Shown here in pieces: positions 8,877 to 19,385 of a stretch of DNA of 64,000 nucleotides. The stretch's first letter is position 1; each line of letters starts with the position of its first letter. The notes below the pieces were generated by a model. The model was not told the origin of the DNA, did not search any database, and saw nothing but the letters and a program-made list of their open reading frames with translations. A program made the position numbers and the translations under genes. This DNA comes from Prostheceraeus crozeri (taxonomy: Eukaryota > Platyhelminthes > Polycladida > Euryleptidae), in contig CAJQUW010010425.1 of assembly GCA_907163375.1 (NCBI GenBank), positions 1 to 64,000 on the forward strand, read 5' to 3'.

Positions 8877-10181
8877 ATGAATTCTACAAATTCCGAAAAT
8901 TTAACTAAATTAAAAATTTCTAATTTAGATTTATTGAATTATCTATTAAACAAAAATAAAAACTCACATTGTCAGGATATTGGAGGTGACAAGAACAAAG
9001 TTCCATACCACTTCGGTGGTGATATACAAAAAACATTAGAAAACTTTCCTGGATTTATTTGGAGTAAATATTCGAAAGAAAAACATCTTCCTGGTCATTC
9101 ATATACTGGTCCAGGAACTCGATTAGATATAAGACTAGATGAGAATAATAATCCGAAACCAGGTGAAGAACCAATAAATAGAGTAGATGCCGCAGCTTAC
9201 AGGCATGATTTAGCTTATCGAAATCATGATCTAAGTTCTCGACATGCAGCTGATAAGAAGATGATTCAAGAATTAGATAGTATTCAGAATCCTACATTTA
9301 GAGAAAAAATTGAAAGAATGTTTGTTAAAAAAGCTTTACAAGCTAAAATATTATTCGGTCAGGGTTTAAATGAAAATCATAATTTAGACGTTTACGCGTC
9401 TGAAATCCACAAGGAATATAGAAGACATAAATATTTATTGAAAGTAAAAGTATTTAATAAAGATGATATTTGGAGTGCTGATCTTATTCATATGCCGAAT
9501 GAAAGGGACTACAAATACGCATTGACCGTTATAGATTTATATACACGATACGCTTGGGTAAAGCCTTTAAAAAATAAAAGTGGTCTATCAGTTAAATATG
9601 CGTTTGAAGGAATCTTTAAAGAAAGTAATAGAAAGCCAAGGAAATTGTTTGTTGATAAAGGATCGGAATTTTATAACCGAAACGTTCAGCCACTATTTGA
9701 AATTGTTTATTCAACTGAAAATGCAGGAAAAGCTGTAGTGATAGAAAGATTCAATCGGACGTTAAAAAATAAATTATTCAAGAAATTTACTCAGCAAGGA
9801 AATCAGAAATGGTTGAAGATATTACCAGGAGTTGTAGAAGAGTACAATAATAAAGTTCATTCTGGTATTGAAGAAACCCCAAAGAATGCTTCTGACGACC
9901 CTGATTTGATACGAAAGAAAATATTCGAGAATAATAATTTGAATGAGAGTAATCCGAATTTGCAGAAACTTAAGCCGAAATTTAAAATTGGAGATAGAGT
10001 TAGAATATTTAAATATAAGAATAAATTTGAAAAAGGCTTTGTTGGCTATTGGACTAAAGAAATATTTGAAGTTTCTAAAATAAATCAAAGTTATCCGATT
10101 ACTTATGAAATTAAAGATTTAGATAATGAGGATATCAGAGGTCGTTTTTATCAAAATGAATTACAGAAAACAGAGCTTTAA
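8877..10181 (+). CDS. Parvovirus-type phospholipase A2 domain fused to retrovirus-like integrase (copy A)
   Basis: 434 aa in one open frame. Residues about 70-155 are a viral-type PLA2 domain: calcium-loop motif SYTGPGTRL and catalytic RHDLAY near residue 109. Residues about 175-434 are an rve integrase: first Asp in IWSADLIHM, second in LFVDKGSEF, Glu in KAVVIERFNRTLK, with 29 residues between the last two, then a C-terminal basic/SH3-like part (IGDRVRIFKYKNKFEKGF). Integrase would insert the element; PLA2 would breach host membranes during particle entry. No stop or start separates them. Copy B (32784-34073) has the same fusion. Compared with B, A has an extra hairpin module (TACCAC-TTC-GGTGGT, about 8996-9020) before the PLA2 domain and lacks others at 9371-9400. 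A proteolytic split by the element's protease is possible but not visible. Confidence 0.85.
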   Translation: MNSTNSENLTKLKISNLDLLNYLLNKNKNSHCQDIGGDKNKVPYHFGGDIQKTLENFPGFIWSKYSKEKHLPGHSYTGPGTRLDIRLDENNNPKPGEEPINRVDAAAYRHDLAYRNHDLSSRHAADKKMIQELDSIQNPTFREKIERMFVKKALQAKILFGQGLNENHNLDVYASEIHKEYRRHKYLLKVKVFNKDDIWSADLIHMPNERDYKYALTVIDLYTRYAWVKPLKNKSGLSVKYAFEGIFKESNRKPRKLFVDKGSEFYNRNVQPLFEIVYSTENAGKAVVIERFNRTLKNKLFKKFTQQGNQKWLKILPGVVEEYNNKVHSGIEETPKNASDDPDLIRKKIFENNNLNESNPNLQKLKPKFKIGDRVRIFKYKNKFEKGFVGYWTKEIFEVSKINQSYPITYEIKDLDNEDIRGRFYQNELQKTEL

Positions 10182-10215
10182 CCTTTAGGTGGCGCTTTAG
10201 CTAGCTTCGCTTGAG

Positions 10216-10677
10216 TTATAGATTGTTTAACTCTAACATAATATCTAGAAATGATACTCCTTTTTGTAATTTGTACAAAACGTATAAACATAATTGTCCA
10301 CTATAAGTAGTTCCCGGTTTTTGAATTTGAAACGTATTATAAATTCCATTGCCAAGTATTTCTGTTACTTCATTCGTAGGTGGAAGTCCGTATGAGTCAA
10401 AATAATAATTTGAACAGTTTATATTTCTTTGTCCTGCTGACCAATGTACGCCTTTTTCATCTGACGTATGGAGATTGGTTACGAAATTTACAGTTATTGA
10501 TGGAACTTTGTTCCGGGAACTGAAGGTTCCTGTTGGCTTATTTTTTAGGAATTGTAATTCGTCTCTCATTAGAACATGAAAATTCTTTATTCCTAATTCA
10601 TTTGCGATTTTCTTTAGGTCGAAATTTGTCGTAGTTTGCGTTCCATATAATTTAAAAAACTTATTTATGTTGCTCAT
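10216..10677 (-). CDS. Adenain-like maturation cysteine protease (copy A)
   Basis: 153 aa, ATG at 10677. The catalytic order matches the adenovirus protease fold: His in GVHWSAG (about residue 78), acidic residue in YYFDSYGLPP (about 94) and Cys in SGQLCLYVLYKL (about 129). Expected to mature the virion proteins encoded just upstream on the other strand. It converges with the PLA2-integrase gene, 34 bp apart. Hairpin stems GGAAC-TTT-GTTCC at 10502-10514 are inside the frame and shared by copy B, so this insertion predates the duplication. Intact. Confidence 0.85.
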   Translation of the reverse strand: MSNINKFFKLYGTQTTTNFDLKKIANELGIKNFHVLMRDELQFLKNKPTGTFSSRNKVPSITVNFVTNLHTSDEKGVHWSAGQRNINCSNYYFDSYGLPPTNEVTEILGNGIYNTFQIQKPGTTYSGQLCLYVLYKLQKGVSFLDIMLELNNL

Positions 10678-10679
10678 TT

Positions 10680-11271
10680 TATAATAAAAAAATTTCTTAA
10701 GGGACCCCTAGAAGACAGAAGGGAGGGGGTAGCAGAACTACGTTCATATGATATTGAAGGATATATTCTTGCTGTTTCTTCCACTTTTGTTTCTTCCACT
10801 TTTAAAGAAATATTTTTAGACACATGATATATTTTAAAAACCTGAAAGATGGATAAAATTCATGAATTTGAAATTCTCAACTTTTATGATTTTTGGTGTC
10901 CTGGAACGGTCATGATTTAAGCAATGAAAATCGAACCGAAGGTTCTAGGGCTTCGCCCGATTGTAATTCTCAAATTTTGAGATTTTGAAAAATTTGAAAA
11001 TTGGGTATTTTTAAAAACGCCCAAATCGGAGCGAAGCTCCTCTGGCTTTAGCCGATTTATGAATTTAGGTCTTCATAACCTGAAAAAGGGTTCAAATTCA
11101 TGAATTTATGTCGTTTTTAAAGATACCAATTTTTTTGATTTTATGGTGTCCTGGAACGGTCTAAATTCATGTATTTAGGTCTTAAAAACCTGAAAAAGGG
11201 TCTAAATTCATGAATTTATGTCGTTTTTAAAGATACTATTTTTTTGGAATTTTAGGTGTCCTGGAACGGTC
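10680..11271. repeat. Terminal noncoding region of block A with iterated 17-bp motif
   Basis: No gene. GGTGTCCTGGAACGGTC occurs at 10895-10911, 11145-11161 and 11255-11271, the last two as ends of a 110-bp tandem unit (AATTCATGAATTTATGTCG...). Hairpin modules lie at 10932-10961 and 11024-11057. The part 10759-10990 resembles 35617-35960 beyond copy B, which has the same 17-bp motif. It looks like the shared outer end of the A/B element family; the block stops where the gag fragment begins. Confidence 0.7.
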
Positions 11272-11283
11272 TTTTGCCCATTA

Positions 11284-13222
11284 CTATCCTCCATATAACA
11301 TAATGAAATCCAGTCCGATAATTATGGGGCTCCTGAGGCGTTCACAGACTATAAATGTCTGGTTGAAACATTCGCCCGCGACTTCTATGGGTATGTTAAC
11401 TTCTGCAATAGGTTTGACTTTGGAACAGTCAGGCTGGTCAAACTTTGGCATCTCCTTGCGGGTGTACGAAACGCCTGTTTCTCGACACGTTTCAACATCA
11501 ATCACGCTACGATCTGCTCCGGAATCTAACATAGCGGTACGCGGTTTATGGTTTAAAAGCAGTTGAATAACGTTACAGTTCGGGGTCTGGATTGTGACAT
11601 CAGACGGTTTCTCACCGGCTGCGGAATCAGTCCGTCCGTCCGCGGAGTGTTCCAGCCTCAGTGGTTTAAATATATATTTTCCCGAAATGGACAGTTCCTC
11701 ATGAAATGTCCTTTCTCTCCACATTTGAAACATTTTACTTGTTCATTAGTTCTCTCCTCTCCAGAAAAAGAGCGTCTTGGAGGGGTAGGAGGTCGTAGTG
11801 CCCGTACAGGAGATGGACTCCTCCGTACTTCAGGTAAGTTTGGTGGAGTAGGCGGTCGGATAGGAGACAAGCTCCTGCGAACATCTGCGGATCGATAGGG
11901 TGGCATATTTTTCTGGAAGGATGACCCTGACAGTGGACATGATCCTCCCGTAGGCCTACTTATTTCGACCCTCGAGTCCGAATTGAGCAGACGATTCTTT
12001 TTTATCAAATCTGCTGCGTGATAGAGATGCTCTATCGAGAGGGGTGGGCTGAACGTGAATTGTCGAGAGAGTTCGACATTGCTAGTGCCGGCAAGCATGC
12101 TTTGAAGAATAGTCTCCTCCTGTTTCCAGGAAGGTTGAGCCGGAAAGGCAATCCTTACTAATCGCCGTAATTCTCCCTCAAAATCTTGCAAATCTTCAGA
12201 ATTCCTTTGATACCTGGAATAAAAAAGTTCTTGCGCCCTCGACATATTAATCGGTATAACGTATTTCCTACTCAGAGACTCGACAAGCATATCAAAACTG
12301 TTTAGCACCTCATCCGGTCGATGTTGCACGAACTCGAATGGTTTTGTTCCCAACAGAGTCTATGAATTCTCTCCTGTGGAGGATAGGTGTCCAAATACAT
12401 AGATACTCGGCGAAACCATATGTCAAAATCTTCTCCAGATTCCCCCTGAAAAATTGGTACATTTTTCATGCTCAATTTTTCGTACTTACCTGTCCGCTCT
12501 CTCGGTAGGCTGCTGTCTATCGGTGGCTTTGAGTGTTCCCGGCATTTCATCAGTAGACACTGCACAACTTGCTCAAAAGAACAGTGACCAAGACCCCCAG
12601 GAAAAAAATCACACAAACACTCGATAACGTTGTCTCCTAATTTTGCGGCAAAAATAGGGTAACGCTCGGCCTCTGGATAAGTATTCATAGCGGCACTTAT
12701 CCGTTGATAGTAAATAGAAAAATTACCTCCGTCAAATACGGGAAATGCGTTGAGTGGAACACGCAACCATGTTGACGTGTCTCTAGCGTGAATCCCACCG
12801 CTGCCACCAGTGTAACTTGCTTGTGGTTCTACGCTAGGAGCTACTGTAGTCTTTATAGCACTTACCATTAACGGGGGCGTCGATCCGGGCGAGTTGTCGT
12901 CGGCCTGGTCCTCCCAGCGTACACGCAGTCGCCGAGGTGAAGCGGTGCCTATACTAGGCGGGTGTCTCCACGGGCTTGCCGGTGGGTCGATCTCCTTAAC
13001 GGTCGGCTTCCGTCGAGGCGAGTCTCCCGATTTGGTTCGGGGTAATTCTCCCGGCTGTCGTCGGGGTGAAGAAACAGCGGCCTCAGAGTCTCCTGGCTCC
13101 GGTTTAATTAGCAGCTGTTGTGCACGGGAAACAATCTCCTCCGCTAGAATAGAGATGTCATCATCGTCAATAAAATCATCACTGCATTCTGCCATGTTGA
13201 CCGGAATTGCTAGAACAAGCAA
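11284..13222 (-). pseudogene. LTR-retrotransposon gag-protease fragment
   Basis: Three overlapping frames on the minus strand: 13222-12302, 12353-11658 and 11733-11284. The first has a Pro/Ser/Arg-rich leader and two related segments (FPVFDGGNFSIYYQRISAAMN and VPIFQGESGEDFDIWFRRVSM), suggesting a duplicated gag unit. The second carries the rest of gag with a zinc knuckle (CFKCGEKGHFMRNC). The third is an aspartic protease (AMLDSGADRSVID ... IIIGLDFI). Two frame changes are needed; the second may be a programmed gag-pro shift, the first looks like decay. No reverse transcriptase follows: the protease stops at the junction with block A's terminal repeat. Start probably at the ATG near 13194 (MAECSDDFIDD). 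Confidence 0.75.
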
Positions 13223-13514
13223 TCCCGACCAAGATTACAACAAGAAAACTCTGCTCACCTGAACATTGCTAGCAGGTAGTAAAAACAATTCCCGCGAAAA
13301 GTACAGGCAATTAAAAAGTAGTGCAGTAAAAGTCAATAAAATTAGTTCACTTAAAGACCCCTACTTTACACTATGATTTTACACGTAGTTTCGTTGGTGA
13401 AGAAAAACAAAGTCAAGGTCATATATTTACAAAAGGATTCCACATAAGGTCCGGGGCGAAGAAATGCTGCTTCAGGAGAGAACACTAGCAGCATACATGT
13501 GGATATAGACGACT
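13223..13514. other. Spacer between gag fragment and BEL/Pao remnant
   Basis: I see no gene or LTR pair here. It is moderately AT-rich and has no repeats matching the region beyond 19139. Confidence 0.3.
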
Positions 13515-15291
13515 TCAATATGGCGTCGCAATATCAGCTTCCGCTAAAATGTTGATTTTGTCAACAGCAATCTCAGCAGCTCTTCTCCATGGGGGGCGGT
13601 TTGTCCGATCAGCATCGTGTCGCAGATCGCTCGGTTTCGTCCTTAGCTCGAACGATGGCTCCTCGACCGCTCCGAGAACGCTTGCTGCTTCTAGAGGATA
13701 CAGTCTCGAGATGGCGCGATTCGTCTTCCCCGTTGAGGTACGCAGATTAGCAGCACGACATTGTCCATCTTCTCCGATGATAAGGCTGTCAATGATACCT
13801 AGTTTCCATTTATTTCGAGGCAATGAATTATCATGTATCAAGACCAGCTGTCCTATGTATGGAGAAGAAGGGGTAGAAGAAATCTTACTATTTCTGTTCG
13901 TATAATAATGTCGCTCGCGAAGAGCTGACAGGTATTCAGACTGAAAACGCTGAATGAAATGACGCTGCAATAAAGCTCTACGTGAATTCATTCGGTTCAA
14001 TGTAGTTTCACTGCAACTAATCAAATCATCTTCTAAATCAATGCGAGGATCTGGCAATAAACTTGGATTGTAACCGTATAGTAAATGGGCTGGAGTTAGC
14101 GGTTCTAAATCATCAGCCGTATTCTCAATTGATGTCAGGGGACGAGAGTTCAATGTACATTTTATCTCCTTCAAAAGAACACGCAATTGTTCAAATGTGA
14201 TGCAGGAACGACCAAGAGTCTTTTTCAAGCAAACCTACAAAGCGTTCGTGAAAGCCTTCCCACCAGGGTGCTTTAACTGGAATGTTTCTGAATTTCAACT
14301 CTGTCCATGTTTTCTTTTCTATACCTTTCTGAGAAAATGAGGTGTCTGAATCATCGTTTCAGAGAAGAGAATTCAATTGCTGAATTTCTTGATCTGCCCG
14401 CTTGAAAGTTATGGCGTTGTCAGATACAACGAGATTTGGAGTGCCATAATCAGCGCAGTGGCTACGAAAAGCGAGTAGAAAGGATTCTGTCGACATGTCA
14501 TTTAAAAGCTCAAGGTTTAGATTTCTGGTTGTGCAGCAGGAAAATATACAGATATAGCAATTTTGGAATGAGTGGCTCGTAGATTCATTTCTTACGGTAA
14601 GGCTTCCTGAGAAATCAACTCCTATTGAAGAGAATGGCTTTGTGTTATTAACCCGAAAATCAGGTAAATCAGGAGAAATAGGCAGAGGAAAAGGTGTACC
14701 AGTCAATTTTTTGCATATGATGCAGTTGCGAAGAACACTTCGACACTGTGACTTGCCACATGGTAACCAAAACTTCTGTCTCAATGCGTTAACAGTTGCA
14801 GGAACGCCTAAATGGAAAACAACTTCGTGATAATATCTGATAATCAATTTTGAAAACGTACTACTTTTTGGAATCAGTATGGGCAACTTCGCACTTTCAG
14901 GGATCTTAGCCAATTGCCGTCGTCCTGCAGTTCTGATGATACCGTCTCTTAAAACCAAGCCCAATGAACATACAAGTTCTGGCTTTTTATCTCTGCTATT
15001 TTCATCATTCAAATATTCATACTCTTTTGGAAATTCTACTTTTTGAACAAGCTGTATCAAGCGATTTTCTGCAGAAGAGATCTCGTCACAGGAAAGTTTT
15101 GGAGGGAACCGTGTATCAGGATTTCTCAATTTCGAAATGAATCTGCGAACGTAAGCCATGGTTCTAACGAGTTTAGGATACGAACTGAAACGATCTATGT
15201 CAACAAGTTTTGACAACTCACTACTGTATTCAGTAACTGTGGAAAGAACGTTAGCAGGGGATTCCTCAATCTTTTCGTCAATCCTATACTT
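13515..15291 (-). pseudogene. BEL/Pao integrase and C-terminal region, broken
   Basis: Continuation of the pol gene at 15292-17694 after its in-frame TGA. The frame 15291-14359 has the zinc-binding H2C2-type segment (YYHEVVFHLGVPATV...CIICKK) and the first two catalytic Asp residues (IGVDFSG; LVVSDNA). It ends at a stop at 14359, and the frame shifts across 14229-14358, where the segment containing the catalytic Glu (WEGFHERF) is readable. The last frame 14228-13515 is the typical Pao C-terminal domain (LNSRPLTSIE, LTPAHLLYG, PRNKWKLGII). At least one stop and one frameshift, so not functional. Confidence 0.85.
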
Positions 15292-17694
15292 TCATTTTGG
15301 CCAAGAGTCTTTGGATTTTATCCACTTGGGACCAAACTTCCAATTCTCACAGTTGAGTAATTCTTCGGCAGAAAAACCTCTAGTCATAATGTCTGCGGCA
15401 TTCTCATCAGATGGAACATGTGACCAAGCGTTCTGTGGAATCAAACTCTTGATTTCGGAAACACGGTTGTTCACGAAAACTTTAGTGCGTCCTATCTTAT
15501 TGCTGCTCAACCAGTGAAGGCAGATTTCTGAGTCTGTCCAGGCATTTACTGAATCAATGAAGAAGTCGTTCTTATAGGCTGCGATGACATGACTCACTAA
15601 TCGAGATCCGATCAACATAGCGTGCAATTCCAACTTTGGAATAGTCCATAATAACTTTTTCTTCTGCGGAACTATCTTGTACCTGGCACAAACAAAAGTG
15701 GAAACATTTCCCTGCACGAAGAAAACTACACAGCACATTGCCATGAAGCTGGCGTCACAAAATAAATGAATCTGTACTGGTTCTCTCACATTTATGTTTA
15801 GATATCTTGGAATTATCAGATTCTTGCGGATTTCATCAAGATCAAATTGTAAATCGAGAAACTCGTCTTGGAATTCTTTCGGAAGTATTTCATCCCAAGT
15901 GAGTGATAACTCCCACAATTTTGAAATAAAATGTTTCATACGCATAGTGACTGGGGAAGCTACACCAAAGGGATCAAAAAGGGATGAGGCAATTGAGAGA
16001 GCAATACGTTTGGTGAGCGGTTCATGAGTTTCTGTCAATTTCATGGGAAACAATAATTGATCTGAGTCACAATTCCATCTCATACCTAGGAGAGCTGCTG
16101 TGTCTGACTTCGATGAAACTTTCTCTGTACTGGCAGTTTCGCGCAAGGTTTGGCTATTGGTGTACCATTGTCTCAAGTTCATCTTAGCTGAATTTAGAAT
16201 GGATCGAGATTTCTGAAAATACTCGACCGTATCTTGCTCAGTTGAGCATCCTGAAGCTAAGTTGTCGACGTACAGCTTCTCATACATGTCTCTTGAGACT
16301 TCACAGTCATTGATTCTCAAATGATATCTGACGATTGCGTTCATGATGAAAGGAGAGCATGTGGAACCGAATGCTAAACAACGATATCTAAGGGATACAA
16401 TCTCACAGTCAGGATTACTATCTCTGAACCACAAAAATCTGAGAAAATTTCGATCATCTATCTCAACCTGGATTGAAAGAAATGCTCGCTCAATATCTGC
16501 ACAAAAGGCGTATCTATGAACACGAAATCTAAGTAAGATTTCCCAGAGACTGTTCAACAGACAAGGACCAGTCTCAAGACAGTCGTTCAAAGATACGTGA
16601 CCTGAGCTTGCATCAAAAACTACTCTAAGCGGAGTCGTGGAATTATTTTCTTTGAGGACATAGAAGTGTGGGAGATAATGACAATTGGACTCATGAGAAA
16701 GTTCGACAATAGGTACGTCTTCGACATAACCTTTCTTAATGTGGTCATTGATCACATTTGAATAGGCATCAAACAATACTATTCCTAATAGACGCTTTTT
16801 AATCTGAAGTAGACGTGATTTGCTCATGTTGAAATTCGATGGAAGAACGGGATGATCATCAAGCCAGGGTAACGGAGCTACATACTGGTTACTGTCAGAG
16901 TCAAACTGAAGGCGATTGCAATAACTTCTCAGAAAGTCATCATCACTCTTTTCTATAGAGGGGTCAGTCAAACCAATTGATTCCATAATTAAAGAATCTC
17001 GAACAATAGTTTTCAAGTTATCTAACTCATCTTCTCTTACATTTTCAAAAGACAATTCAGGTAAAATTCGTTCCATGATGGAGTGAGTACTTAGGAGACA
17101 AGATATTCTGGAATATTTAGTTGGCGGATATTCTTGCTTCTTGTGAATTGGACCAGAGAGAATGACTCCGAAGACGCTGTCTTGAGCAACAGGTCCATAC
17201 GGATCGGGAGAGAAAACAGTGGACTTCAAGAAACTCCAAGCGAAGTCTGCTCCTATCAGAATATCAACAACAAATGTATTTTCATCAAATGGATCGGCGA
17301 ATTTCTTACCTTGCAATTGTAGCTGACTGATGAGCTCACACGAAGACCAACCTGATTGGTCGATCTTGACAATTTCAGGGACGACAAGACACTGGATTGT
17401 TGCAGAACCGTCAGCAGTTTCAAGACTTAGATTCACTAGCTCACATGAAATGATCGAAGATTTACCTCCAAACACGTTGTTTTGAATAGTAAATCTTTTT
17501 TCAGTTTTCAAACTCAATTTATCAGCAGTCGTTTTCCTGATGAAACTCAACTGCGATCCTTCATCGATCAGAATCTTTGCGGTAAGCCTTATATCATCAG
17601 AAAATGCAACAGCTTTTACAGTTTTCAAAAGAACGTTGGAAGAAGTATCCTTAGATTTATACTTCTCAGAAGAAGTCAACGATATGGACGACAA
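15292..17694 (-). pseudogene. BEL/Pao pol: protease, reverse transcriptase, RNase H
   Basis: 800 codons open. Protease active site ILIDEGSQLSFI near residue 40; Pao-type RT with the catalytic YVDNLASG at about 475 and an FCADIERAFLSIQ motif; RNase H region with WTDSEICLHWL near 720. The frame ends in a TGA (15292-15294), after which the integrase continues in the same frame, so the stop is most likely a mutation. The beginning of pol lies upstream of the first ATG and joins gag after a single-base lesion near 17945. No LTRs were found on either side. Confidence 0.88.
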
Positions 17695-17753
17695 AGTGGA
17701 ATCTGGGTCGCCAGAAACTACGTCAGAATTATGAGCACCGTGCTCGGAATCAT

Positions 17754-19139
17754 TTAAAACGTCACTATCGTTACATGAGGTTGTGTTCTTGATATGAGGT
17801 TGTCGAGATTTACCATTTTGATCAGAAGACTGATCACAACCTTCAGATCTGTTAGTAGCACTATTACTACTGCCGACATTCTCAGTTGTGAAATGAGAAT
17901 GAATTGAACTATGATGAGGTCTGCTACATTTAGCGCATCTACCTTTGATTTACAGTCCTTCTTCAGATGAGAACCCAAGCAGTTGAAACACAGTTTATGA
18001 GATTGGATGAACGTGATTTTCTCACTTACACTTAGGGGACACATGTAAGTTGAATGATTTTCGGATTTACAATAACTACACTGCCGAACGAAGTTCTTAG
18101 AAAATGGCTTTTTGGAATTCTTAGTGACAGTCATAGTACTCACAAACTCGTCTCGTCTGTCTATTTGAAAATTGCTATTACGCACGTCATTCTGGAAATG
18201 GTTACTTGGCCTACCATGAAGAGTCAAAGAATCAAGGTTCTCAAGTTTACGAACCTCTGTTTCCAGAAAAAACATAAATTCGTCAAGAGACGGATGCGAA
18301 CCATGTGTGGCATCTAGCATTTTCATCTGTAGAGAATGCGGAATTTTCCTTAACAAGGACGGTAAAATAAATGGACCGTACATGGTGGAATCATAAGAAA
18401 GATGACTCAATGCAGAAATATCAAACTTGATTTGATCCAAAAAACGTCTCAAATCAGAGGCTGTTTTATCAGCTGATGGAATTTCATTTATAGAATCAAT
18501 ATGAGCGTTCTTAATCCTATCTCTGTCCCCAAACTCATCCTTCAACTTCTGAATCGCTTGCTGAAACGATGAGTTAGAAGGACGCATGTGGTTGATTCTT
18601 TTCTTAGCACGACCATGTAACAGGTTGTTAAGATAGTGGAACTTAGTGACATCTTCAATGTCGGTTCTTGACTCTATCTCAGAATAGAACGTGTCGCAAA
18701 ATTCAGACCATTTTCGGATGTCTGAACCATCAAAATGGACCATCTGTAGCTTGGGTAACTTGGCAAAACTCGTGGGCTTAGAATGCGTAGGCTTACATGT
18801 AGGTGCAGCGGATACAACAGCGGGTTTTACAACATGTTTTTCAAGAAAAACTTCAATTTCATGCAGACCCTGTAAACTGTCACGCATGAAATCGTTATCA
18901 ATTTCTAACTGCGCAAAAAATTCATCTGACTGGATGAAATCGTCGGAATAGGCTTCCATAATTAGTTTATCGATATTTCGGATATCGTCTAACTTGGATT
19001 TCAAGAAGGTGAGATCGAACCTGATTGAGTTTATATCAGGAGATTCACTAGAAAGACATGCCTTAACTTTATTGAAAGATTTCTTAAAGTAAGAACGGTG
19101 ACCGGCACGTTGCCGAGTGAGACTTGATAAAGTAGACAT
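17754..19139 (-). pseudogene. BEL/Pao gag (DUF1759-type) with frameshift
   Basis: 461 codons from ATG 19139. It has an N-terminal helical region, the Pao gag core (LPKLQMVHFDGSDIRKWSEF ... FHYLNNLLHGRAK) and zinc knuckles CSYCKSENHSTYMC and CFNCLGSHLKKDC. A third knuckle (CAKCSRPHHSSIH) is readable only in another frame from about 17945, so a one-base loss has disconnected gag from pol. Same element as the pol entries. Confidence 0.85.
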
Positions 19140-19383
19140 TTACAAGGAGTGAATAACACCTAAATATATAAATACAAGAGATCAGCTGATCTTAATACAT
19201 GAAACTTATATAGCACATAAAAATGGAAACTTTTACATCAGGAGCTTGCGTTGTGTATGCGTTGCGTTGTGTGGTCACGGCACCAATTGTGGTATTCTTA
19301 CCGACAAACAAAAGTTTATTCTAGTTTCATGAACAATTTTATTGAGAGTACAACAGATTCTCTTTAGGTGGAAAACCATTATA
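19140..19383. other. Junction between BEL/Pao remnant and block C
   Basis: No gene. The last 30 or so bases (ending at the Tc1 target TA) read in frame with the tyrosine-rich gene resumed at 21059, so block C begins somewhere in this stretch. No LTR is recognisable. Confidence 0.4.
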
Positions 19384-19385
19384 TA

